A stretch of DNA of 18,131 nucleotides from Paracoccaceae bacterium (GTDB taxonomy: Bacteria > Pseudomonadota > Alphaproteobacteria > Rhodobacterales > Rhodobacteraceae): the NCBI GenBank assembly GCA_002400675.1, contig NVQY01000150.1, positions 1-18,131 of the forward strand, read 5' to 3'. A program made the translations under genes and the position numbers. The notes under the pieces are model-generated. The model worked only from the letters and a program-made list of their open reading frames with translations. It was not told the origin of the DNA and did no database searches. Shown one piece after another: positions 8,017 to 15,225 of this stretch; within the stretch, counting starts at the first letter, position 1, and each line of letters opens with the position of its first letter.

Positions 8017-9324
8017 TTACAGCGGCCTGATCTTCAGCCGTGTCACCCGGTTGCCCTCGCGTTCCATCACCTCGAAACGAAAGTTGTGGAACGAAAACAC
8101 CTGACCCACGGTCGGGATCATCTGTGCCTCGTGGATCACCAGACCGGCGACGGTGTTGGCCTCTTCGTCGGGCAGGGACCAGTCGTTGGCGCGGTTCAGA
8201 TCGCGGATCGTCATGGCCCCGTCAACCAGAAACTGCCCGTCGTCGGTGCGCACTTGCAGCCCCTCGGCGTCGGTGTCGAATTCATCGGCAATCTCGCCGA
8301 CGATCTCTTCGAGAATGTCCTCTAGCGTGATCAGCCCCTGCAACGATCCGTATTCGTCCACCACCAACCCAAAGTGGCTGCGCAGGCGCAGGAATTCGCG
8401 CATCTGATCGTCCAGCGGCGTGGTTTCCGGCACAAAATACGGTGGCACCGCGACGTCGGTGATGCGAAACCGTTTCAGCGCCGAGGCGTCCCCGCCAGAG
8501 CCGCCAATCTGTTCATACATGGCGCGCGACAGGTCCTTGGCGTGGACGATGCCGACAATGTTCTCCGCCTCGTCGCGGAACACCGGCAGACGGGTGTGCG
8601 CGCTTTGCAGACATTGCTTCAGGATCGCCTCGGGGTCATCGTTAGCGTCGATCATTTCTATGTCAGAGCGGTGCAGCATGATCTCCTCAACCGCCCGGTC
8701 GCTTAGGTCAAGCGCGCCCAGAATGCGGTCGCGGTCCTCTTTTTCGACCACCCCTTCGGAATGGCCCAGTTGCAGCGCGCCAGCGATTTCCTCGCGTACC
8801 GCCAGCATCTGACTGTCGGCCTCGATCTGCACGCCGAACAGGCGCAGCAGGGCGCGCACCAGCATCCGCACGGCACCGACGACTGGGGCAAACACCGTCA
8901 CCACCACGCCAATCACCGGAGCCACCCATGCGGCGGCTTTTTCCGAGTTGATGATGGCATAGGTCTTGGGCAGGACTTCGGCAAAGATCAGCACCAGAAA
9001 AGTCATCACCAGCGTCGCCATGACTACGCCGTTCTGCCCGAATATCCGGGTGAACATCGCCGTGGCCAGAGATGCGGCAAGGATGTTCACAAGGTTGTTG
9101 CCCAGTAACACCGAGCCGATCAGGCGTTCGTTGTCTTCAGTGATTTTCAGCGCCGCCCGCGCGCCGCGCGACCCCTTGTCCGCCTGTGCCCGCAATTTCC
9201 CGCGCGAGGCGGCCGTCAATGCGGTTTCTGAGCCAGAGAAAAACGCCGAAAGCACCAGCAACACCACGATTGCGCCGCTGCTGATCCAGAATGCGCCGTC
9301 AAAAAGCGCAGATGAGGGGTCCAT
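8017..9324 (-). CDS. CNNM/CorC-type (DUF21-CBS-CorC_HlyC) membrane protein
   Basis: 435-aa inner-membrane protein of the HlyC/CorC (CorB/CNNM) family, linked to Mg2+/divalent cation efflux. Domain order: N-terminal DUF21 with about three to four helices (residues ~13-165), including the conserved LSAFFSGSETALTAAS, LLGNNLVN and FAEVLPKTYA; two CBS modules (~215-270 and ~285-345, with TRLPVFRDEAENIVGIVHAK and HFGLVVDEYGSLQGLITLED); and a CorC_HlyC domain (~355-435) in which EEANTVAGLVIHEAQMIPTV is typical. Older annotations call such proteins haemolysins, which is misleading. AAAGGAT lies about 12 bases before ATG. It is last in the minus-strand cluster after xerD, 66 bp downstream of it; those 66 bp hold only a weak CCTGCC/GGCAGG inverted repeat. 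Confidence 0.93.
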   Translation of the reverse strand: MDPSSALFDGAFWISSGAIVVLLVLSAFFSGSETALTAASRGKLRAQADKGSRGARAALKITEDNERLIGSVLLGNNLVNILAASLATAMFTRIFGQNGVVMATLVMTFLVLIFAEVLPKTYAIINSEKAAAWVAPVIGVVVTVFAPVVGAVRMLVRALLRLFGVQIEADSQMLAVREEIAGALQLGHSEGVVEKEDRDRILGALDLSDRAVEEIMLHRSDIEMIDANDDPEAILKQCLQSAHTRLPVFRDEAENIVGIVHAKDLSRAMYEQIGGSGGDASALKRFRITDVAVPPYFVPETTPLDDQMREFLRLRSHFGLVVDEYGSLQGLITLEDILEEIVGEIADEFDTDAEGLQVRTDDGQFLVDGAMTIRDLNRANDWSLPDEEANTVAGLVIHEAQMIPTVGQVFSFHNFRFEVMEREGNRVTRLKIRPL

Positions 9325-9390
9325 GAGTTCGTTTTATCCTTTGTCCTGCCTATGGTTATGGGGGCAGGGGGGCGCGCAATCAAGGGCGCG

Positions 9391-10329
9391 TCAGTCGGAT
9401 TTTTGCGCCAGTGGGTGATGTTCAAGCACCAGTTCGCTCAGCCGCTCATCCAGAACATGGGTGTAAATCTCGGTGGTTGCCACGTCCGCGTGACCCAGCA
9501 GGGTCTGGATGGATCGCAGATCGGCCCCGTTGGCCAGAAGATGCGTGGCGAACGCATGGCGCAGCGTGTGCGGCGTCACCTTGGCCGGACTGACGCCGCC
9601 GGCCACCGCCAGTTCCTTGATCAACAGGTAGAACCGGTGACGCGTCAGATAGCCCGATTTTCCCCGCGACGGGAACAGGAACCGCGAGGCGGGCAGGCCT
9701 TTTTGCGCCCGCGCCGGCTGCCCATCATCCCACGCCACAAGCCACGCGGCCAGCGCATCGCGCGCCGGCGGCGACAGCGGCACCATGCGTTCCTTGTCGC
9801 CCTTGCCACGGATCAGCAACATGCGCGGATCGCCCCGCGCGGCGGCCACCGGCAGGGACACCAATTCGCTGACCCGCATACCGGTGGCGTACAACAGCTC
9901 CATCAGGCAGGTGTTGCGGACCCGGTCGCGGCCCATGGTCCGTGCGGCCTGTAGCAGGCGGTCAACTTCGGCCTCATCAAGGGTCTTTGGCAGGCGTTTG
10001 TCGCGCCCCGGCCCGGTGATCTGGATCGCCGGATTATCGTCGCGCCAGCCTTCCTCAAAGGCAAAGCGGTAGATCTGTTTGATCGCGGACAGACGCCGCG
10101 CGCGGGTGGATTTCGCCAGCCCTTGTGCGTCGCAGTGGATCAGATAGGCCTCGACCTCTTCGCGGGTAACGTCGCCCAGAGCGGGGCCTTTGCGGTGCGC
10201 AAGCCAGCCGGTGAAATCGGTCAGATCACGGCCATAGGCCAGCAACGTGTTGGTCGCGGCCCCCAGTTCGGCGGCCTGCGCATCCAGAAAGGTGGACACC
10301 CATTGCCCGGCCTGTTCGGGCGCGCGCAT
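9391..10329 (-). CDS. xerD: Site-specific tyrosine recombinase XerD
   Basis: 312-aa tyrosine recombinase that, with XerC at dif under FtsK control, resolves chromosome dimers. An N-terminal SAM-like core-binding domain covers ~1-100 (NTLLAYGRDLTDFTGWLA, RRLSAIKQIYRFAFEEGW) and the catalytic domain ~110-305. All catalytic residues are present: R152 (ATGMRVSEL), K176 (RGKGDKER), H254 and R257 (HTLRHAFATHL), H280 (LLGHADVATTEIYTHV) and nucleophile Y289. Length, an immediate HPLA tail and housekeeping context argue for XerD rather than a phage or integron integrase; XerC remains the main alternative. Its ATG overlaps the TGA of the upstream 507-aa gene by one base (TGATG). No dif-like site was noticed in the window. 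Confidence 0.9.
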   Translation of the reverse strand: MRAPEQAGQWVSTFLDAQAAELGAATNTLLAYGRDLTDFTGWLAHRKGPALGDVTREEVEAYLIHCDAQGLAKSTRARRLSAIKQIYRFAFEEGWRDDNPAIQITGPGRDKRLPKTLDEAEVDRLLQAARTMGRDRVRNTCLMELLYATGMRVSELVSLPVAAARGDPRMLLIRGKGDKERMVPLSPPARDALAAWLVAWDDGQPARAQKGLPASRFLFPSRGKSGYLTRHRFYLLIKELAVAGGVSPAKVTPHTLRHAFATHLLANGADLRSIQTLLGHADVATTEIYTHVLDERLSELVLEHHPLAQKSD

Positions 10330-11852
10330 CAGGGCCGGTCCAGCAACATCAGTTGCAATCCCGCGCGCCGGGCGATGTCTTCCATGCCGACGGCGCGGAA
10401 AATTGTTAGGGCCGCGCTAAGGTCGGCGGGGTTGCCCTGTGCGCCGCTGTCGAGCAGGATCATCGCCCGCAGGATAGCTTCGCCCAGCTGACCCGCATCC
10501 AGCAGGATCTGAATGTCCGGTGGTGGGCTGGCGGTGTCAGAGAACCCACCGGCGATTGCGCGCGCGGTGGCATCGGGGGCGGGCACGCGGCCCGGATCAC
10601 CCTGCGCGAGGGCGGCCAGAAAGAGGCTTTGCGGGTCATCATCTATGGGCGATTGCGCGGGTGTTTCGTAATCATGCGACAGCAACGTAATGCGCCAGAC
10701 CAGCGCCTGCGCGGCGGGGTCATCCAGCGGAGCGGTCATAAGCTGATCGGCAAACAGGCTGGCAAACGGCACCTCAAGACGGGCGGCGCGCATGGCGTCC
10801 CAGACCAACGGCAGGGTTTTGGCCAGCGCATCCGCACTGCCGCTTTCCAGTGCGGTTTCAAAGCGTTGCAGCGCCGCGACCCGGTCCCACACGCCGCCCG
10901 ACGCTGCCGGTTGGCGGTCAGTATACAGCCCCAGCAACCGGTTGGGGCCAAGCGCGCCAATGCGGGTCAGGCGCTCTGCCGCCTCAATCTGCGCCCGCCA
11001 GCCGGCTACATCACGCAGATCCGCGGTGGCGAATGCACGTGGCAGGGATGCGGTGGGCAGGCGTTCGCCAATCGCCTCGAACAAGCGGAAGGTCAGCGGG
11101 TCGGGACCATCGGGCACCGGCAGGGGTGGGGCACCCTCGAACACATCAGGGCTAAGGAACCGGTCCAACAGCGCCAGATCGGCGGGTGGCAACAGCCCCA
11201 GCGCATGCACCGTTTCCAGGGTCAGCGCGGCGGTTTGCCAATCGCCCCGGCGCGCGCCGCAAAATATCCGTGTGGCGTAATCGGTGGCCAGATGCGGCGC
11301 TGAGGCCAGCACCGCGCAGGCGCGGTCTTCGTCGCCGGTCAGCAATGTGGCGTCAAACCAGCGGGCAAACCGCGCGGCGTTTTTCTGTGCCCCGGCCTGT
11401 TCGATCAGCGCCTGCGCCGGGTCGGTCGCGCCAAGCTGCAACAACCGGTCAACGCGGGCCAGCAACAAGGTTTCCTCGGCGTCCTCGCCGGTCGGCGGCA
11501 CCGCCTCGGACAACAGCAGGGTATACAGCAGCCGTTGCATCGCCGGGTAATCGGCCACCGCCACATCGCTGATCAGCGCCGCCAGCACATCCGCATCGCT
11601 GCCGCGCCACATATCGACCGGCAATCCGGTCATGTTGTTGGGCACCAGTCCGACCGCCACCGCCAGTTCCTCTAGCGGGCTGACATTGATGGCGGACCTT
11701 TCGGCCCCGTCGCTGACGGGCGGTTCCAGCAACACCGGCGTGGTGAACCCGTCGGGCGGGTGCTGACCGATCCATTCGATGGCCGACAGGGGGGCCTGTG
11801 CGGCGGCCGCCACCGGGATCAAAAAGGCAAGTAACGCCCCTTTAATTCGCAT
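10329..11852 (-). CDS. Exported 507-aa protein of unknown function
   Basis: Not recognised as a named family. The protein starts MRIKGALLAFLIPVAAAAQA-PLS: a short charged N-region, a hydrophobic core and an AQA cleavage site, so it is most likely secreted to the periplasm. No lipobox is present. The mature part is rich in Ala, Leu and Asp and reads as a run of amphipathic helices (for example YPAMQRLLYTLLLSEAV, RVDRLLQLGATDPAQALIEQ, ACAVLASAPHLATDYATRIF), which resembles an alpha-solenoid or TPR-like scaffold; this is inference. An upstream in-frame start at 11942 would bury the signal peptide, so the ATG at 11852 is preferred. It overlaps the 49-aa gene upstream by 11 bp (ATGCGAATTAA) and xerD downstream by one base. 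Confidence 0.8.
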   Translation of the reverse strand: MRIKGALLAFLIPVAAAAQAPLSAIEWIGQHPPDGFTTPVLLEPPVSDGAERSAINVSPLEELAVAVGLVPNNMTGLPVDMWRGSDADVLAALISDVAVADYPAMQRLLYTLLLSEAVPPTGEDAEETLLLARVDRLLQLGATDPAQALIEQAGAQKNAARFARWFDATLLTGDEDRACAVLASAPHLATDYATRIFCGARRGDWQTAALTLETVHALGLLPPADLALLDRFLSPDVFEGAPPLPVPDGPDPLTFRLFEAIGERLPTASLPRAFATADLRDVAGWRAQIEAAERLTRIGALGPNRLLGLYTDRQPAASGGVWDRVAALQRFETALESGSADALAKTLPLVWDAMRAARLEVPFASLFADQLMTAPLDDPAAQALVWRITLLSHDYETPAQSPIDDDPQSLFLAALAQGDPGRVPAPDATARAIAGGFSDTASPPPDIQILLDAGQLGEAILRAMILLDSGAQGNPADLSAALTIFRAVGMEDIARRAGLQLMLLDRP

Positions 11853-11991
11853 CCAGCACCACCGGAACGCTGATTTCGCCTTGCGGGGCCGAGAAATCGA
11901 CACCGAAAAACGGACCAACATAGGCATAGCCCACAAGGCCAATTGCCGCCAGAATAGCGAGGTATATCAAGTATTTGAATAGTCTGAACAT
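11842..11991 (-). CDS. Small single-pass membrane protein, 49 aa
   Basis: Short gene starting at the ATG at 11991 and encoding MFRLFKYLIYLAILAAIGLV, then GYAYVGPFFGVDFSAPQ and a C-terminal PVVLDAN. A basic N-terminus (R3, K6) followed by one ~20-residue hydrophobic helix predicts N-in topology with a ~25-residue acidic tail outside. No function known; I believe similar small proteins lie at this place in other Rhodobacteraceae, from memory only. The frame is open further upstream, but residues there look non-coding and run into the aroK promoter region. The stop overlaps the start of the 507-aa exported protein by 11 bp, so the two are probably co-translated and may act together in the envelope. 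Confidence 0.65.
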   Translation of the reverse strand: MFRLFKYLIYLAILAAIGLVGYAYVGPFFGVDFSAPQGEISVPVVLDAN

Positions 11992-12024
11992 GGGGTGCGC
12001 ACTGCCTCGTCTTTTTGTGGTTTT

Positions 12025-12043
12025 GCCATAAGTTATATATGGC
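12025..12043. promoter_or_regulatory. Inverted repeat in the aroK / 49-aa gene divergent promoter region
   Basis: GCCATA (12025-12030) and TATGGC (12038-12043) flank AGTTATA in the 84-bp AT-rich gap between the divergent starts. It could be an operator or simply overlap -10 boxes. It is followed by CTTTTTC, but a terminator makes little sense between divergent genes. Confidence 0.3.
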
Positions 12044-12075
12044 CTTTTTCGCAATATCACGTCATTCAATAAAGA

Positions 12076-12654
12076 ATGAGCGAAATTGAGCAGAACCTGC
12101 GCCCCCAAAGCCCCGGACGGTTGTTGAAAACCGTGGTGATGGTGGGGATGATGGGGGCCGGGAAAACGGCTGTCGGGCGGGCCTTGGCGGCGCGTCTGGC
12201 GGTGCCGTTTCTGGACAGCGACATCGAAATCGAAACCGCCGCCAACATGAGCGTCCCCGAGATTTTCACCCGCGACGGAGAGCGGTTTTTTCGCGACAAG
12301 GAAACCAAGGTGATCCGCCGGTTGCTGAACGAGGAACGCTGTGTGCTGTCCACCGGGGGCGGGGCGTTTCTGGCGCAGGAAAACCGGGAAATGATCTCGC
12401 GGCGGGGGGTGTCGGTGTGGCTGCGCGCCGACCTCAGGGTGCTATGGAACCGGGTCCGGCACAAGGAAACCCGGCCGCTGTTGCGCACCCGCGATCCGCG
12501 CGGCACTTTGGGTGAACTTTATACGGTGCGGGTGCCGCTTTATAGCAAGGCCGATCTGGTGGTTGACTCAGACGGGATTGCCTCGATTGAACAGATGGTT
12601 GACCGGGTTCTGATGGCGCTGGAAACCCGACCCGATGTATTGGAAAAATCATGA
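12076..12654 (+). CDS. aroK: Shikimate kinase
   Basis: Phosphorylates shikimate with ATP at the fifth step of the aromatic amino acid pathway; 192 aa, with about 18 more N-terminal residues than E. coli AroK, as is common in alphaproteobacteria. The P-loop is GMMGAGKT at 24-31. Shikimate-binding residues by family are D49 (FLDSDIEIE), R73 (GERFFRDKE) and the GGG at 94-96 (LSTGGGAF). R133 in the lid (ETRPLL) and a C-terminal R (YTVRVPLYSKAD) complete the site. The start at ATG 12076 has only a weak AAAGA before it; the conserved fold begins at residue ~18, so an internal start is possible but no better candidate was seen. ATGA overlap with aroB. Confidence 0.96.
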   Translation: MSEIEQNLRPQSPGRLLKTVVMVGMMGAGKTAVGRALAARLAVPFLDSDIEIETAANMSVPEIFTRDGERFFRDKETKVIRRLLNEERCVLSTGGGAFLAQENREMISRRGVSVWLRADLRVLWNRVRHKETRPLLRTRDPRGTLGELYTVRVPLYSKADLVVDSDGIASIEQMVDRVLMALETRPDVLEKS

Positions 12655-13766
12655 CAAATACCACCGTCCATGTGGCCCTTGGCGCGCGTTCTTATGATGT
12701 AGATATCGGGCCGGGCCTGCTGGCCGGGGCGGGCGCGCGCATTGCCCCGCTGTTGGCGCGCCCGAAAGTGGCGGTTGTGACGGATGAAAACGTCGCCGCG
12801 CTGCATCTGGACGCGCTGCGCGATGGGTTGGCAGCGGCTGGAATTTCGATGACCGCGCTGGCGCTGCCGGCGGGCGAGGCGACCAAGGGCTGGCCACAGT
12901 TCGAACGCACGCTGAGCTGGCTGCTGGATCAAAAGGTTGAACGCAACGACGTGGTGATCGCCTTTGGCGGCGGGGTGATTGGCGATCTGGCCGGGTTCGC
13001 CGCCGCCGTGTTGCGCCGTGGCGTGCGGTTTGTGCAGATCCCCACCTCGCTGTTGGCGCAGGTTGATAGCTCGGTCGGGGGCAAGACCGGCATCAACGCC
13101 GCGCAAGGCAAGAACCTGATCGGCGCATTTCATCAGCCGTCGTTGGTGCTGGCGGATACTGCCCTATTGGGGACGCTGACGGCGCGGGATTTTCTGGCCG
13201 GCTACGGCGAAGTGGTCAAATACGGCCTGCTCGGGGATGCCGAGTTCTTTGAATGGCTAGAGGTCAACGGCCCACTGCTGGCCGCTGGCGACATGGACGC
13301 AAGGGTGCAGGCCGTCGCGCGTTCCGTGCAGATGAAGGCCGACATCGTCGCGCGCGACGAGACCGAACAGGGCGACCGCGCATTGCTGAACCTTGGCCAC
13401 ACATTCTGCCACGCGCTAGAGGCGGCAACCGGCTACGGGGACCGTCTGTTGCACGGCGAAGGCGTGGCGATTGGCTGTGCATTGGCGTTTGAATTGTCGG
13501 CGCGCATGGGGTTGTGCCCGCAAGAAGACCCCAGCCGCGTGCGGGCGCATCTGCGCGCCATGGGCCAGAAAACCGATCTGGGGGACATCGACGGTGACTT
13601 GCCGGATGCCAGCGCTTTGTTAGAGCTGATGGCGCAGGACAAGAAAGTGGTCGAGGGACGGTTGCACTTTATCCTGACGCGCGGCATCGGCAAGGCGTTT
13701 GTTACCTCGGACGTGCCCGGTGATCAGGTTCATGCAGTGCTTGAGGATGCTCTTGCGCAGCGTTGA
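12651..13766 (+). CDS. aroB: 3-dehydroquinate synthase
   Basis: Converts DAHP to 3-dehydroquinate, the second step of the shikimate pathway, using NAD+ and a divalent metal (Zn or Co). 371 aa, standard length. The nucleotide-binding motif GGGVIGDLAG is at 106-115; VDSSVGGKTGIN at about 138-149 is part of the active site. Metal ligands by family are E187 (GYGEVVKYG), H250 (NLGHTFCHALE) and H268 (LLHGEGVAIG). The ATG overlaps the aroK stop codon (ATGA), so kinase and synthase are translationally coupled, a very common bacterial arrangement. It ends 28 bp before a perfect hairpin shared with the convergent ssb. Confidence 0.97.
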   Translation: MTNTTVHVALGARSYDVDIGPGLLAGAGARIAPLLARPKVAVVTDENVAALHLDALRDGLAAAGISMTALALPAGEATKGWPQFERTLSWLLDQKVERNDVVIAFGGGVIGDLAGFAAAVLRRGVRFVQIPTSLLAQVDSSVGGKTGINAAQGKNLIGAFHQPSLVLADTALLGTLTARDFLAGYGEVVKYGLLGDAEFFEWLEVNGPLLAAGDMDARVQAVARSVQMKADIVARDETEQGDRALLNLGHTFCHALEAATGYGDRLLHGEGVAIGCALAFELSARMGLCPQEDPSRVRAHLRAMGQKTDLGDIDGDLPDASALLELMAQDKKVVEGRLHFILTRGIGKAFVTSDVPGDQVHAVLEDALAQR

Positions 13767-13794
13767 TTTACTTGCGGAACTGCGTGTGAGCAAA

Positions 13795-13824
13795 GGCCAT
13801 ATGTCAGCGGTCTGACATATGGCC
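13795..13824. terminator. Perfect 13-bp hairpin between convergent aroB and ssb
   Basis: GGCCATATGTCAG (13795-13807), loop CGGT, CTGACATATGGCC (13812-13824), with no mismatch. On the ssb (minus) side it begins 12 bases after the stop and is followed by TTTGCTC. On the aroB side it is followed by CTGAACGTTT, a poor T-tract. Probably a bidirectional terminator, better for ssb. Confidence 0.75.
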
Positions 13825-13836
13825 CTGAACGTTTGT

Positions 13837-14379
13837 CTAGAACGGGATTTCGTCGTCGGGAACCGCCGGGGACTGACCGCCACCGCCACCGCCGTATGGA
13901 TCACCCTGTCCGCCACCTTGTCCGCCTTGTTGGCCGCCACCCTGACCACCGCCATAGTTGTCGCCGCCATACCCTGCGCCGCCGCCACCGCCGCCGCCAT
14001 AGTTACCGCCGCCGCCACCGCCTTCGCCGCGACCGTCGAGCATCACCAGAGTAGAGCCGAACCCTTGCAGTACAATTTCGGTGGAATACTTGTCCTGCCC
14101 GCTTTGGTCCTGCCATTTTCGGGTTTGCAAAGCCCCTTCGATGTAGATTTTCGATCCCTTGCGCAGGTATTGCTCTGCCACGCGCACCAGGCCTTCGCTA
14201 AAGATCGCGACCGAATGCCATTCGGTTTTCTCGCGCCGCTCGCCGGTGTTTTTGTCTTTCCATGTCTCCGACGTGGCAATGCGCAGATTGCACACCTTGC
14301 CACCGTTCTGAAACGTGCGCACTTCGGGGTCGCGCCCCAGATTTCCGATTAGAATGACTTTGTTGACTGATCCGGCCAT
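13837..14379 (-). CDS. ssb: Single-stranded DNA-binding protein
   Basis: Coats single-stranded DNA during replication, recombination and repair and recruits partner proteins; works as a homotetramer. 180 aa in three parts: an OB fold (~1-115) starting [20 protein letters not shown] with TEWHSV (W54) and conserved [12 protein letters not shown]; a glycine-rich linker (~116-170) of GGGG, NYGGG and QGGG runs; and the acidic protein-interaction tip DDEIPF. The linker is disordered and strongly repetitive at DNA level. AGGGGG before the ATG is a good ribosome-binding site. It converges on aroB and diverges from the lytic transglycosylase gene. Confidence 0.97.
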   Translation of the reverse strand: MAGSVNKVILIGNLGRDPEVRTFQNGGKVCNLRIATSETWKDKNTGERREKTEWHSVAIFSEGLVRVAEQYLRKGSKIYIEGALQTRKWQDQSGQDKYSTEIVLQGFGSTLVMLDGRGEGGGGGGNYGGGGGGGAGYGGDNYGGGQGGGQQGGQGGGQGDPYGGGGGGQSPAVPDDEIPF

Positions 14380-14433
14380 GATGCCCCCTGCTTTGGACGA
14401 TTTAAGTTATTTGCGAATCTGAACGACCCGCGC

Positions 14434-14492
14434 CCGGCAAACTTATACGCCCCGCGCCGGGGTTGAAACATGTAACGGCGGGGCTTTGCCGG
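14434..14492. other. Nested inverted repeats in the ssb / lytic transglycosylase gap
   Basis: CCGGCAAA (14434-14441) pairs with TTTGCCGG (14485-14492); inside lies a second hairpin CCCCG-CGC-CGGGG (14449-14461). Together they could form a branched structure in DNA or in a leader RNA. The 203-bp gap (14380-14582) holds no convincing gene. Confidence 0.35.
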
Positions 14493-14521
14493 TTGGGCAC
14501 CAAATCTGGTGTGTTGCCTAC

Positions 14522-14550
14522 TGGAAATTGGTTAGCAAACTCTTTATACT
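14522..14550 (+). promoter_or_regulatory. Candidate promoter of the lytic transglycosylase gene
   Basis: TGGAAA (14522-14527) and TATACT (14545-14550) are 17 bp apart, 32 bp before the ATG at 14583. The -10 box matches 5/6 and the -35 box 4/6. Assigned by eye only. Confidence 0.35.
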
Positions 14551-14582
14551 GGGCCAAAGGCAGAGGGCAGGACCAACAACCG

Positions 14583-15170
14583 ATGGGCAGACACGGGTTT
14601 CTTGGTGTGATGGTTGTTGGCGTCTCGCTGGCGGTGCCGGCGTCTGCGGACATGTTTTCCACCCGCTCGCAAAAGGGCATCTTTGCCTCGCAAGCGCGGG
14701 TTCTTGATACCCGCGCGTCCTCGCAATACGCCAATTCAGTCCGTCTGTTGCCACCCTCGGTCTATACGCCCAGCAAATGGGGCCCGTTGCCCTATAGCGG
14801 CGAATATCGCGGCGAATACCTGCTAATGGCACGCGAAGCGGCGCAGCGCCACAACGTCCCCGAAGACCTATTTTTGCGGCTGGTCCAGCAGGAATCGAAC
14901 TGGAACCCCAACGCGGTGTCCAGCAAGGGCGCGCTGGGGCTGGCTCAGCTGATGCCGGCCACGGCGCGGCGCCTGCGGGTTGACCCGAGCGACCCTTACG
15001 AGAACCTTGATGGCGGGGCAAAGTATCTGGCCAAGCAATTCAAGAAGTTCCGGTCTTGGCAATTGGCCCTGGCGGCCTATAACGCCGGGCCAAAAGCGGT
15101 GAAAAAATACGGCGGCATTCCGCCCTATGAAGAGACCCGGAACTACGTCAAGACCATCTGGGGCAGCTAA
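14583..15170 (+). CDS. Secreted lytic murein transglycosylase (SLT domain)
   Basis: 195-aa periplasmic peptidoglycan-cleaving enzyme forming 1,6-anhydro-muropeptides. A signal peptide, [20 protein letters not shown] with cleavage after ASA (22/23), is followed by a ~55-residue low-homology spacer. The Slt domain (~75-192) has catalytic E104 in [16 protein letters not shown] at 119-125 and AYNAGP at 165-170, the three classical motifs of family-1 enzymes. The frame opens earlier at 14463, but only the ATG at 14583 gives a proper signal peptide; AGGGCAGGA lies upstream. Small for the family, so it is a minimal LT with no extra binding domain; type IV secretion or conjugation homologues exist but no such genes are near. 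Confidence 0.92.
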   Translation: MGRHGFLGVMVVGVSLAVPASADMFSTRSQKGIFASQARVLDTRASSQYANSVRLLPPSVYTPSKWGPLPYSGEYRGEYLLMAREAAQRHNVPEDLFLRLVQQESNWNPNAVSSKGALGLAQLMPATARRLRVDPSDPYENLDGGAKYLAKQFKKFRSWQLALAAYNAGPKAVKKYGGIPPYEETRNYVKTIWGS

Positions 15171-15225
15171 GTTTCGCCTGCGGGACATCTCGCAACACCT
15201 TGAAATCACATCTTTCCGTGCCGAA

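Noticed and set aside
9391..10329. Tyrosine recombinase as a sign of a phage, integron or genomic island
   Set aside because: Sequence and length match housekeeping XerD, with core genes on both sides and no attachment repeats or tRNA.
13855..14035. Repetitive GCC/ACC-rich DNA as a tandem repeat or CRISPR-like array
   Set aside because: It is the in-frame glycine-rich linker of ssb; no regular spacer/repeat pattern.
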